NCBI RefSeq assembly: GCF_002234675.1 | Contig: NC_019864.2 | Span: 13,471,582-13,535,581 of the forward strand | Origin: Oryzias latipes | Lineage: Eukaryota > Chordata > Actinopteri > Beloniformes > Adrianichthyidae | Direction: 5' to 3' | DNA: 64,000 nt | In this document: positions 12,171 to 29,342 of the stretch, one piece after another | How the letters are laid out: every line of letters begins with the position of its first letter | Numbering within the stretch: the first letter of the stretch is position 1 | Notes under the pieces: model-generated | Database searches by the model: none | What the model was told of the DNA's origin: nothing | The model's input: only the letters and a program-made list of their open reading frames with translations | Translations under genes and position numbers: made by a program

Positions 12171-14754
12171 ATGGCCGAATTTCACGAAAATCCGTCAGTT
12201 CTCACGAAAGAGAGACTGAAAAGCGAGCTTGCAGCAAACAATGTGCCGCTGCCGAGCGGAGACCACAAAAAAGAAGTGTACGTTCAGCTCTATAAGAAGA
12301 ACCTGACCGCACAAAACAACAAGAAGAGTCTGCCTGCAGACACTTTTTCCAGCGACGAGGAGTTACCCACTCCCGTGGTGTCCAATAAAAGCCGCTCGGG
12401 AAAAGTCAGTTCTGATCATTGATTTCCTAGCTTGATTGAAATTGATTTAGCCGTCATTTTGGTTCGAGTTTGAACTAGTTTTTCCCTCGATGCATCGATA
12501 TTATTTTTTCCTTTGCAGAAAGCAACAAAAAAGACGGATAAACCCCGCTTAGAGGACGTGGAGGTGACAGAGCTAACAGATGAAGATTTGAAACAGCAGC
12601 TGGCAAAGTATGGCGTGAACCCAGGACCCATTCTTGGTGAGATTAGCGCGTCTTAAAACTTTAAGACTAAGGTGTTTTTTCAAAATAATCATGTACCACC
12701 TAAAAATAATAATCCACACATTTTAAAATAATTGTATTAAACCTAAGTCTATAATTTAAATAAAAAATTACTTATTTTTATTTACAAATTAATGTTGTCA
12801 TTCATCTTTGCTTTGAGGTTGATTAAAAAAAACGTCTTTAGCTCTTCTGCATCACTTTTTCTTTGGTTATCTGCGTGATTTCAACGCCCATTTGTAAGCA
12901 AGTTCTATCTGAGCTAAACCTGTAATGAAAGAAAACGGGCGTGGATCCTGTGTGTGTCTCTCTCTGCGCGCGTGACTGTGTGTGTGTTGAATCATGCCGT
13001 TTGTATGTGTAATGCAACGCTAAAATCAAGTTTACTCTGGCACGCTTTCTGACACAATCAAGTACTTTGTAAACTATTTCATTCAGTTGTTTATCTTTGG
13101 ACATGGTTTACAAATCCACAAGTACTTAACTTTGTGAGGCGTGTTTTATTGAGGCTGCTCATAACTTCTGCGTTTTTTGTTTTTTAAATTGATAATAGCT
13201 GAGATCTCTCAGAAACATTTCTCATAACTTCTATGTGCATGTGAAACATTTAAATTTAGAGTTGATCTCACGATTTCCATGGAGTAATTTGTTTACACGT
13301 TTAAACATTTTCAGTGTTAATAGGTCATTGTGCAACTGAGACTGCATATAGCGGAACCTTTAGCTCTAGGTAGTCTTGATTCACATGTGTAAACTAGCAT
13401 GAAACAGTCAAATTACAGTATATTTATTGGGTTTTTTTCCCACTTACGCTCGTCTTCTCAGCTACTACCCGTAAGGTGTATGAGGATAAGCTGCAGAAGC
13501 TTCGGGATGAGGTTGCAGATGAGGGTGAAGCTCCAGATGTTACAACGCTCCCAAAGGCAGACAGTAGCCAGAATGGCAACACAAATTCCGACCAGTACAG
13601 TGACAAAGAAGACGGTACACTCAAACTTAACCTTTCTGTCCAGGTCTTTTATGACAGAAAGCTTCACATTTGTTTTTTTGCCTTTTTATGGTTGTTTTTT
13701 CCTGCAGAGGAGACTGCTCCCCCTGAACCAGAGCAGGTCCCTGTGGTGGAGAAGCCTGTGAGGAGCAGAGGAAAAACTCCTGTCACCGGCAGGACCAGCA
13801 GCAGGCGGCAAGTAAAGGTAAGAGCCACTATTCTCTCTCCACGCTCCAAAAGAGTTGTGAGGTTTTGCATAAATTTATTTGCAATCCATTGGCAGGTTGT
13901 GGAGGAGATTTTAAACGAAGAAACCCCAAAAAAGACCAGCAAGAATGTGATTGAAGACATCCTTGCCAACGAGATAAGCACTCCAACAGGCATCAGGTAA
14001 CCTTGTTTTTGTTTTTTAAGTCATCATGTTTGGTGTTGTTACCACATAGTGAAAAGATATTGGAAGGTGGCTAATACTTCTTTTGGAAATGTTGCTTCAA
14101 TTCTAATCATAAAAATATGGTCCACGGACAAGCTAAGTTGGCGCGTGCAGATAATTAGGAGAGAGAAGTCATTTCAGTCATGAAAATTTCTTAATCAAAC
14201 AACCTTTAGTGTGAAAAAATCTGTTTTAATAGATTGCAATGGAGGCCTTTGTTCCCCTGGGTTTTTATCACAGTTATTTCACAGCATTTTAAAAAACTAA
14301 AGAAAAAGTTCATTCCTGGTCCATTTACCATTTAAAAAAATTTATATATATATATTGTTTGTCCTTCAGTGCAACCTGCAGACGCCCAATCAAAGGAGCA
14401 GCTGGTCGACCATTAAAACCAAGTGAGTACTGGCTGGATGAATCCCGTGTACAGCGCAGCATCAGCACTGAGACCCGCACATACTCCGAGACCGTCTCCC
14501 GACCCATCGCCTCCGTTCCCTCAAGCAAAGCACCGGTCCGGCGAGGCTTTCTGTCCCTTTTGCTCAAGCTCCTCCTCCTTGCCGTGGTGGTGGGTTCACT
14601 CTACTACGTCTACCAGAACCTGGATTCTGATCAGGTTCGCACCCTCAGAGGCCTCCTGGACAGCGTGATTGTCCCAGTCCAAGGCGCCGTGGAGACTGCC
14701 GCCACCTACCTGGGCATTGGCAGCAGCGGTGCCACAGAGGGCGCCGGCAAGTAA
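12171..14754 (+). CDS. tmpo: Thymopoietin / lamina-associated polypeptide 2, membrane (beta-like) form
   Basis: This encodes an inner-nuclear-membrane protein that binds lamins and, through BAF, chromatin. Six coding exons join in phase: 12171-12404, 12519-12636, 13462-13614, 13708-13817, 13896-13996 and 14370-14754, giving 366 residues. The N-terminal LEM-like domain (about 5-48, DPSVLTK-type start) is followed by the LEM domain (about 94-137, with [23 protein letters not shown]). A variable middle follows, then the [23 protein letters not shown] block shared with LAP2 beta-type isoforms, and one transmembrane helix near 298-320 ([23 protein letters not shown]). It is shorter than the human beta form (454) because the middle is reduced. 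No LAP2-alpha exon is seen. A fish genome may carry two ohnologs and I cannot say which this is. Confidence 0.95.
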
Positions 14755-16215
14755 AGACCCTCAGCCGCTCGTCGTCGTGTCCACATCCTCCTCCCTGCCT
14801 CAGAGCACCACAACTTAAGCAGCAAACTTTGCAGACCTCTTCTTTTTCCTACAAGTTTGGACAAAGGACAAAAATGTAATTGGATTAATGAACTTTCTTT
14901 TAATTTTTTATTTTTCTTGCCAGACTCAAGCGTTCCTCCCACCACAAGAGGGAGGTGTACTCCAGCAGTAGCTTTTGGATAACACTGTTCTGTGGCAGTC
15001 AAAAGAGACTAATTTTAATGGTTTTAATATGTGAATCGTTTGTGTCTTTGTGTGTTTTAACTCTTCCACGTAGAAAATGAGTGCGGTGTGGAGAGGCCAC
15101 TCGAACCATGCATGGTGGTAGTTTTGACAGTCATACTGTAGTTTTTATCTCGCGCTCTGTGCTAGGTGTTTTTCTGACGGTGAAGTGCCTGGACACTCGT
15201 TAGCACTTAGTGCCCTCCCATGTTCCTGTTTTCTCGCACAACGCTGCATTTCTACTCCCACTGCCCCTCCCATGTTCTGTATGAGTTCTATACACTTTTG
15301 CTTTGTAGCTGTAGTGTAGTGGGTCATTTCTGTCTATGGTGCTCAGGTTCTGATTTGTTGATGGGGAGGGGCATGTTGTAATCAGGTCACAGCATGAAAA
15401 AGATTATGTTAAACTTTTTTTTTCTTCTTTATTCTTGTGGCTGATTTGTTCATATTCGCACAACGTGACCCAAACTACAGGTAATTTTAGTTTACTAAGA
15501 AGTCAAAAACATAAATTTCTCAACATAAAATCTTTAATGGCAAAATAAAAATGAAGTATTATGTCATGTATTTGACAAAGATTCCACAAGGAAAGTAAAA
15601 TTGCAGTGTTTTTATAATAGTTTTCTTTATTTCCATTCATAACATTTGCCTATTTGCTTTTACGTATGCTAGGGTTTAGGTATCTGCTGTGCTTCTCATT
15701 TAGGTTTTCAGTTTTTATCTTTTGTAAGATTTCTGATCCTTCGGTCCTCCATATTGGACTGGCGGTTGCACTGCACCCACATAGCCCACTTCATGTATGT
15801 GCAGACATTAAAAAGCTCCAAAGAAGACAGAATCCAGACCATTTAAGTGAAATTAATTGATTCTTGTCAATAAAGTTCTGCCTTTGAATACAAAAAGGCA
15901 TTGTAGTTTTAGCAGATGGAGCTGCGTAACCTGCCGGAAGCAAGGAGGATTCAGCAGAGGTGATGTTGGGCTGCAACCATTTTTGAGGGGGTTTTGTTTC
16001 TATTTTGATATTTTTCTAAAGCTGTGTGCTCAACTTTTTGTATCATGTTTTAAAGGTAACATTTGGAAGCAATAGGTAATACTCGCAGGATTACACCATC
16101 ATTTCACCTGAACCATTTTGTTATTCGGCAGCTCCAACAAATGACAAGGGTTATGTGGGTAAGGATTCTGAATCTGTTTATTTATGAAATTATAGCCTGT
16201 GTATCATGAAATAAA
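14755..16215 (+). other. tmpo 3' UTR and candidate polyA signals
   Basis: No coding sequence is recognised after the tmpo stop. AATAAA occurs at 15869-15874 and 16210-16215, either of which could end the tmpo transcript; the 3' UTR would then be about 1.1-1.5 kb. Which one is used cannot be told from sequence. Confidence 0.45.
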
Positions 16216-16289
16216 ATTGGTTGTTACCGAAACCTTTCTTTCAAAACCCCTGTGTTTTTTTTATCAGCTTTCCTCTTAGGTTTTTTTCC

Positions 16290-16517
16290 ACGTTCTTTGA
16301 GGGTAAATGGTTGAGTGTCAGTGTGACGAGCACCGACAGTGCCTCATTGGAGAGTCCGTATGAGACTTCATGGGATGGAGAGGCTTACTTAATTAAATCC
16401 ATAGGCTGTAAGCTGACAGGACAACAGGAAGAGGAGCGCACAGACAGCGGCACGCCAACCGCGCACCCTGCAGCTTTGGAGAAAGGGCAAACCACTCTTA
16501 AAGCCGCCCCAGCTTGA
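16290..16517 (+). CDS. Unidentified open frame with coding-like composition
   Basis: An open frame ending at TGA 16515-16517 gives a serine/threonine/glutamate-rich peptide (for example TSTDSASLESPYETSW, then a GQQEEERTDSGTP stretch) that looks less random than neighbouring AT-rich frames. Candidate splice acceptors precede it (ttttttatcag near 16267; cctcttag near 16279). I do not recognise the sequence. It could be a terminal exon of an undetected transcript, an alternative 3' exon of tmpo, or chance. No start codon or partner exon was found. Confidence 0.2.
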   Translation, partial: TFFEGKWLSVSVTSTDSASLESPYETSWDGEAYLIKSIGCKLTGQQEEERTDSGTPTAHPAALEKGQTTLKAAPA

Positions 16518-18136
16518 CGACAACAGGTGAACGGTTTTTATGTTGTCTATATAGAGGTATCAGACAGGTTAGTTCAAAATGAAACCTCTGGTTTCCATCT
16601 ATTATGTTTTTGACTGAAGTGACAACCTTTATTTAAAACAAAAAAAGTTCACTTGTTTTCTTGTAACAAAAAAACAAGCTCAGGCCTGCATTGCATTCAC
16701 CGGGTTTCATTCTATTCAGTGTTTGTGCTTGTTTGGAGGTTCTCCACAGATGTGCATGGAAGCCACATTTTACTTGAGGCATCTGCAAATTGAAACGAAA
16801 GCAGAACCGTTTTTGTGCAGGCACTAACACAAAAGCCTCTGTCTGACTGAAAGGATTTTTCTGCATTTCTACAAGAAATGACATCTGAGTATGGTGACAT
16901 AATTTAACTGAAAATGTATTTATTTTATGTTTTAATTTAGAAAAGAGGTGTTTATCTGACATTAACACTGGTATATCTGTAATATGACTGTTTTTGATGT
17001 TAGTAAAGTTAGGTTTAACATGTTTCACCTTAGTAGTGTTTTTCCACAGAATGTTTATATTGTGATGCCCATCTTAATTATTAATATTATTTCACATTAG
17101 TGGATCTTTCTATCTATTTTATATGTGCCTAGTATTTTTCTGCAGCACATCTTATATTATAGGAAATATTTGGTTCTTTAGATATTAAAGGTTCTGCAGT
17201 TGTTTTTATTTATTTATTTATTTTTGTGGAGAACCTTAGGAAAACAACAGTTCCTTCGAAAATGCCATGCTTTTGTCTACGTGCTTTAAGCGTGGCGCAC
17301 TAACTGTTGATAATCCAATTTTTTCAAGAGGTAGTGGATGGAGTCCAAATATGGAAAGTACTTTCTTATTGTGAACAGCACTTTTACTTTTTTTTTTTAA
17401 TTTTTATTTTTTTTTTATTTACAACACATCATTATTTCCAAACATGTATTTGTTGGATGATGTGATAGAGTTTGCTGTTACCTGCAGAAGCAGACTTGTG
17501 ATGCAGGTGCAGCAGATGGGAGCAGCCTTAAGAGCTTAGAGTAACCCTTTAAACAGCCAGCTAGACCAGTATGACATCCGATTACGGTGCTCTGTCCTCT
17601 CTTCGGGGAGGAGTGCAGCGCAGCCTACCAGCTCACAGCTCCCATGTCTGGCCCTGCAGTCACATGAGCTGCTGCAGCTGACCGGATACCTGCCTGAACA
17701 GTAACAGTGGGAGGGGTGGTGCTGTCAGTACAGAGGGTACGTCGTTCTGTGGGGAACACCTTCGCTCTCCTTTTTGCCTGCCATGCTGATCACATGGTGG
17801 TATTTTTACCTTGCAGCCCGGAGCTTCGCCGATCAAAGCAAGTATTGCTGGTGTTTCAGTCTGTCTGGTTGCTTGTCATTTCAAGGTGAACTCTGCAGAG
17901 TGATCGTGTGGGTGATGGAGTTCATTTAGTGGTATTTTTAATTGCTGTTATAGGCTTAGACATGCAATGATGAGGTTAAAAAAAAGTGGGTGATTTTGGA
18001 TCCAACTACACACCGAAATGCTGCAATATTCACAAAGTTTGAGCATGCATCCTTGCAGGCTGAGAGGCTGTGTGGAGGACAGATCGCCAGTCTCCTGTGT
18101 GAATTGTGTTCTTCTTTGTGCCCTTCAGCGCTGAAA
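16518..18136 (+). promoter_or_regulatory. ldhb upstream region, probable 5' UTR exon(s)
   Basis: This 1.6-kb gap precedes the ldhb start codon. The first coding exon has a splice acceptor (cccttcag, ending 18128) eight bases before the ATG, so at least one noncoding 5' exon lies upstream. A GC-richer tract around 17530-17750 ending in a possible donor (gtacgt near 17738) is a candidate. Most of 16600-17450 is AT-rich with nothing recognisable. Confidence 0.4.
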
Positions 18137-24099
<5,963 letters not shown>

Positions 24100-24401
24100 C
24101 TGACCACCAGAGGGACGCTTCTACTTGTTCTTTTTTTTCAGCATCGCCACAATGCAACCACCAAACATCCGATCATCTTTCACCCCCTCACCCGCATCCC
24201 TCCTGTAGATCGATGATGTTGGGACTTTAATCCCATCTTGGTTTAGGTGTAGACATCAGTTTGCTGCTTTTTTTTTCTCCTTTTTTTCAAGGATGGGCAT
24301 AAATGACAGGAAGTGGGTGATAAGCTCTGGCTCATTTTAATTACGTCTGTCCAGCTCTGCAAAAGAATCAGTTCTACTGGCAGTTTAAGCAAAAATGTCA
24401 C

Positions 24402-24407
24402 AATAAA
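24402..24407 (+). terminator. Likely polyA signal of ldhb
   Basis: AATAAA lies about 300 bases after the ldhb stop codon, a normal distance, and before the convergent spexin gene. A second overlapping AATAAA follows within five bases. Confidence 0.65.
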
Positions 24408-24554
24408 ATAAAAATGAAACCCACCGTGTCAAAACTCTGTTTTCCTTGATTGTGTCAATCACCGGATGGTGCAAATGAGTCAAGGATAATTGTTGCTCGG
24501 AGGTGTCTTTTTTTTTTTCCCCACCTTTTTCTATTTTTTCCTACTTTGTCACCC

Positions 24555-24730
24555 CAGGGGTGCCTAAATCTAGGCCTCGAGGGCCGCCCCACTGCCTGTT
24601 TTCCAGAGGTCCTCTCTGATCTGCTGCTGATTACCTGGCTCAGGTGTGTTTAGCCAATAAGAAGCTTCAATGGGAGCTTGGTTGGAAAACGTCTAGGACA
24701 CCGGCCCTCCAGGCCTGGATTTGGGCAACC
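24555..24730. mobile_element. Palindromic hAT MITE
   Basis: The left end CAGGGGTGCCTAAATCTAGG and the right end cctggatttgggcaacc are inverted copies, with inverted tctaggcctcgagggcc/ggccctccaggcc segments inside. This matches a short hAT MITE type common in vertebrates, with ends CAGGGGTGCCC. I see no clear 8-bp flank duplication, so the copy is probably old. It lies between the tails of ldhb and spx. Confidence 0.65.
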
Positions 24731-24776
24731 ATAATTAGAAGAACACGTTTTTACAATGTACTTTCTACTCTAGATC

Positions 24777-24782
24777 TTTATT
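24777..24782 (-). terminator. Candidate polyA signal of spexin
   Basis: TTTATT on the plus strand is AATAAA on the minus strand, about 200 bases beyond the spexin stop codon. Confidence 0.5.
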
Positions 24783-24835
24783 ATTTTTCAAGTATGACAA
24801 AAAATATACAAAACAGAGTATTCCAACTATAATGT

Positions 24836-24957
24836 GGGGGGGGGGGGGCGTCAACTTTGGAATGACGTTCATCACAACTTGTTCCTTTTGATATCTTCCT
24901 GTTGTTTGCTGTGACCCCATTTCTGTCCACCTGGGGAGGGGAGGGGAGGGGGGGGGG
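24836..24957 (+). repeat. G-rich tract (13-G run and GGGGA repeats)
   Basis: A run of 13 G lies at 24836-24848. A second tract (24933-24957) has four or more G runs separated by single A, ending in a run of ten G. This fits the sequence pattern of a G-quadruplex on the plus strand. It falls in the predicted spexin 3' UTR (C-rich in the spexin transcript), 22 bases beyond its stop codon. Confidence 0.75.
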
Positions 24958-24978
24958 AAGATAAGTTCAGGTGTCACT

Positions 24979-26608
24979 TTAAAAGATGTTGACATTGATG
25001 ACTTTTCCAGACTTGCCTTCTTCCATAGCTCGCCGCAGAAGCCCCAGAAACATGACCGAGGGTAAGAATGATCCCCGTTCATCACTGATCTGCTTGAAGT
25101 TTACTAAAAAAAAAGAGCAAAAATACCTGAAAGCAAGCAAAGAGCACCCAGAAAGAGACTTCCATCCATCGTCTGCGTCTGTTCCTGCTTCTTCCTGTGC
25201 AGGCTCACAGGAGTTGCTGGAGCCTATTCCACCCACTTCAGGGCGAAGGGGCGCCACACCCTGAACAGCTCGCCAATCATTCGCAAGGTGAAATGTGACG
25301 TGGAATATTTAAGATGAAGCCGGACTTTTTCACATCAGCTGCAACATAATAAACCCATCTGAAGACTGACTGCTGAAATCAATGTTTTCAGCCTGATGCA
25401 TGAACAACTTGCATGAACAAAAAGGGTTCCACGTGATTTATGGTTATATTTTTGAAAAGTTACAAAAACAAAATAATTGTAGATTTTATGAGATTGTATG
25501 ATAATACTGGACTTTAGCCTGATGTGTATTGACATAAATGATATTGAAAATAAAGTGCATAAAACAGAAAAGTAGTGATAAAATCTTAATTTGCAATTTA
25601 AAACTGTTGTTGTGAAATCTAAATGGTCACTATAGAAAGACAGGATGAATTGTTCATCCTGACCATAGTGATTTTGTTCCTAATTTCAATAGCCATGTTT
25701 ACTTGTATGTGCTCGCCTATGTGCATTTATTCCCTTTTGTGTAGAAGAACAGAAAAAGAATGGCTGTGAGATGCATAAAAAAGTTAAACATTTAAAAAAA
25801 ACACACTCAAAGAAAAATCTGCTCACTCTGCTGACAAACTGTTACTTTTGTAAAACTGATTTTGGAAAAAAACTTTTAATAATTGAATGATTTGATCTGC
25901 AACGATTTTATGCTCTTTATAATACTGAGCACCCACTATATCTCCTCATTTTCTTTAGAAAGAAAAAAAAACAAAAAAATGCAAAGTGCAAAAGCTGTAA
26001 AAAAAAAAAAATGTACAAAGAGCAAAGTCTCCATAGGGTAATCTTGTTTTTGTTTTTTTTTAACAAACCAAATGATCATCCTGCTCTGACCAACAGATCT
26101 AAACACGTCTTTGGGTATCCTAGACTTAATATCACAATTTATAGAGACAGGAAATAAACTTGATAAAAATTACGAGCAGTGCTGAGAATTTACTTAACCT
26201 TATAAATAGTTCTAATAAATATTACATCTATTAGCTGGGAAAAAATGAAGACAAACCTGAGCGTGAGATGCCTCTCTCTTCTCTGCTGCTATGTTCCAAC
26301 AGAGAGCGGTGTCCCTCTGCATCAACATAGAACAGCATTTATTTTAGCTTTAAAACAAAGCAGCCTAAAATGAGTTTTCTGCTCCTATGATCATGCTCTT
26401 ACGTGCTCCTTTCAGGTATAAAATTGCCTGAGGAGTCCAGTTTCTTCTCTGGAAAAAGCGAACGGAAAGATTTGGTTAAATTTGGAAGCAAGAAATACAA
26501 AAACATAAAAAAATGAATTAATTAAAAATAAAAGATTGCCCTCACCTGTGGGGCAGTCCAACACTGAGATACCAAAGTCACCACAAGCAGAGTTACCGTT
26601 AGAGACAT
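24979..26608 (-). CDS. spx: Spexin (neuropeptide Q) precursor
   Basis: This is a secreted peptide hormone precursor; spexin acts on galanin receptors 2/3 in other vertebrates. Four minus-strand coding exons join in phase: 26608-26546, 26448-26403, 26316-26257 and 25103-24979, giving 97 residues. Exon 1 encodes a signal peptide (MSLTVTLLVVTLVSQCWT) plus APQ; an in-frame stop lies just upstream of the ATG. Exon 2 starts with Arg-Arg and then NWTPQAILYLKGA; exon 3 supplies Gln, so the predicted mature peptide is NWTPQAILYLKGAQ followed by Gly for amidation. The canonical next pair Arg-Arg is His-Arg here. The last exon has the hydrophobic helix-like SVMFLGLLRRAMEEG seen at this place in spexins. 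Spexin adjoins GOLT1B in tetrapods, as here. A further small exon in the 1.15-kb third intron is not excluded. Confidence 0.9.
25145..25290 (-). repeat. SINE/LINE-tail type repeat fragment
   Basis: The sequence ttccatccatcg ... ggagcctattccacccacttcagggcgaagg ... cagctcgccaatc is the reverse-oriented tail of a widespread fish repeat (ends in GATG units, with 'ctggagcctat' and 'tcgccagt' words). Related fragments occur at 28003-28135 and 33545-33720. It lies in spexin intron 3, about 40 bp from the final exon. Confidence 0.55.
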
Positions 26609-27596
26609 CGTTGAATTCTACAAATACAACAGACCACAATTCATCTTTTAATGTCTTCAAACAGACCAACACAGAAACAGAACAAATGCACCAAAATGTT
26701 CTAATAAAAGCTCTGAGAGACATCAGGGTTTTTATAACATTTTAATGGGAAACTGTTTCCTCTAAACGACAGAATTGGATTAGACTAGACTAGAATGGAA
26801 CAGAAGCTTTTTGATCACACAAAGGAGAAAACCTTGTTACCATTGTTCTATCAAAAACAGCAGCTAGATAAGAAATAACAGTAAAAATAGACTTAAATAA
26901 ATAACAACTATTAAATAAATAATAACAATAATTATTGTCCAGTGTCTATGAGGCGTTCTATAGCTAACAGAAAGATCTGTCAGCTATAGATTTCTTTTAA
27001 AAAAAAAACATTGTTCCGATCATTTTGAGGTTTTTATGAATTATTTCACCTCACACAACTGCATTATTATAATTTTGGCAAAAATACTAATACTAAGAGT
27101 GTCTTACCGTTTTGTCAGTGGTTCAGACTTGTGTAGATGCCAGGTCAGTTCACAGCCTGTGTCATCACGCGCGTGTCATTTATAAAGCCTCAGTGCTGTA
27201 AAGTAGTTGAGTTCCTTCACACCTTAGACCATGACAGAGTGACAGGTGCTGCTGTAGCCGTCGCTGCACATCAATCATAGGCGCCAGCGGCAGAAGTTTC
27301 AACTTTTACCCGATTCATAAGCAGCGACGTCTTCAGAGAGATCACCTCAGAATGACTATGCCACTGAGCTTTTATCAATGAGTGTCATGTTATGACAGCG
27401 CGTGAGTGGGTGTGTGGGTGCAGACACCTCCATGAGGCCGGAGTGTGGGCATCCTTGTGATGATGGCTCCAGAAAAAGCTGCATGACCCCGTGACTCATA
27501 TTTTTAATCTTCAATTTACCATTTGATAGTTTTTTCTCAAAGCTGGAGAACATGAAACTCCAAACAGAATGGTGAGTTTGCTGTTTCAGGTTCCCC

Positions 27597-27660
27597 AGCC
27601 AGGACTTGAACTGGGTCCTTTTTTGCTGTGAGGCAAGAGCGCTGACCACTACGCCAAAAA
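27597..27660 (-). repeat. tRNA-like SINE head fragment
   Basis: Read on the minus strand, TTGGCGTAGTGGTCAGCGC and further on AGTTCAAGTCCTGGC resemble the A and B boxes of an RNA polymerase III promoter. This is the head of the fish repeat whose tails occur nearby (28003-28135). Confidence 0.55.
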
Positions 27661-28002
27661 TGAATCATACATTTTTTTATTTAGAAAACAAAAGTTGATT
27701 TTATTCTTTTTTTGTTTTCTGTTGTTCCACATATTAAAGTGTTTTGGGGGTTTTCTGCCGATCCTTGACTGATAGAAATGTTCCCTGCAGATTTCAGATG
27801 AAGATTTCTTCTGCTTTCCACCCGGTTTCACAGAGAACAGAGAAACATCAACAGCTGAGTTTCTGAGCAGGAAAACATGAACTGCATCCACTGCTGCATT
27901 GTTTAAAAAAAAAAAAGTTATTTACTACAGAAAAATGTCCCTGCTGTCATTCAAAGTCAAAAACACAAAATCTGTGGATTTATGACAAACCCATCCATTT
28001 TC

Positions 28003-28285
28003 CCAAATACACTAGATCCCTTTTGGGATCACAAGGCTATCCCTGCTACTGTTGAAAGGGATGGTACACTGAACAGGTTGCCAGTCTGTTGCAGGGCTGA
28101 ACTTGCTCACACACTACCATTCACACCCTTAAAAAAATAAAAAAAAGGCAACTAAATAAAAATAAAAAGCAAATTCAGAAAAAACAAAAACTTTATTTTC
28201 ACCAGTCAAGCTGTGAAGCTTTGAACCGAACCTGCAACCTTTTGATCGGAGGTCGATCGCTCCACTACAGCCACCCAAGGCGTTC
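28003..28285 (-). repeat. SINE/LINE-type tail plus tRNA-like module
   Basis: The section 28003-28135 (ttttgggatcacaaggctat ... ccagtctgttgcagggc ... cattcacacc) is the reverse-oriented tail of the same repeat type as at 25145. A second tRNA-like piece follows at about 28225-28275 (ccttttgatcggaggtcgatcgctccactac). Confidence 0.5.
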
Positions 28286-29342
28286 AAGCACCTTTGGAGG
28301 AATTGTGGCCAATTAAACTGGGTTACCAGGGCGGTGAAGCTGAAAATAACTGTTGCAAAGTCATTCTCACAAACAGCAAACTTGTTGGTTCTTTAGTCCA
28401 TGTTTATTGTAAATATATAACATTGTAGCAAGATATATAGCTAAAAAAAAAAGAACAAAAGTCATGGTGAGTCTCCTGTAACATCGCCGTCTGCGTTGGC
28501 AGTTTTTTTAAACCCAACTCAACGCCAACTATGAAAGACATGTTATAACTGACACAAAACAGACTTTGAAACCTAAACTTTTTTTCAAAGGTCAACAATA
28601 GAAAAGATTTACCTGTAATAGTCTTTTTGAAAATGTAACAAATACTTTTTTTTGTTTTAGCCACTAGAAACATTAAGTACAAATTTGAAAAGACATATTT
28701 ACGCACATCCATTGTAACATTACAACCATAAAGGCATCGGTGTAACTTTAGGTGTTGCACATCAGTGCAGCCGTGGAGGATTTTGCTCCTTATTTTGAAA
28801 ACTTCCTTCTGTCAGAATCAAGAGATCAATTCACTGGAAAAGCAAAAAATATCAGAGTATTTGATTTTTAAAAAAAAACACATTTTCTCATATGCACTTT
28901 AAAAAAGTATGTTAAACTTATCCAAAACGTTTTTTACAAACAGGTCAAGTTTCATTCAGATGCTTTCTTAAATGTATTTAAATGATTCATTTTTTTAGTT
29001 ACAGTAAAAAAAAAAAAAAACACTGTCCAGATCTCAGTCTGGAGAGGACGATGCTGTCGACAGAACATGATCTTCTGATTTGGTCCAGTGGTCCCAGGAA
29101 TTCAGTTCATAAATATCACACATAAAAGATTTTTTTTAAAAATCAAAAGAGAAAACATAAACAATCATCTCCTGTCTGATGGCATTCAGACAGAAAAATC
29201 CCCAGGATGTCAGTGGAGCCTCCAAGCTTCCATTTGTGGCTTTTTCGGGGAATTTGTGACGTGTCACTGACCCAAACACAGTCACTGTCAGGAGTGTTGA
29301 TCAGTAACCAAATCTGTCCTTAGCAGCAGAAACCGCTCCAAG

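Larger units (their letters stand above)
26609..29342. other. spx upstream region and golt1b 3' flank
   Basis: Both genes run on the minus strand. This 2.7-kb gap holds the spexin promoter side (near 26609-27300) and the golt1b 3' UTR, with a minus-strand AATAAA at 28408-28403. It also holds tRNA-like repeat fragments listed separately. No gys2 exon was seen, although I recall GYS2 lying between SPX and LDHB in human. No other gene is recognised. Confidence 0.5.

Noticed and set aside
26412-26723. 103-codon minus-strand frame over spexin exon 1
   Set aside because: It runs through the spexin donor site in a different frame. The spliced spexin frame explains the region better.
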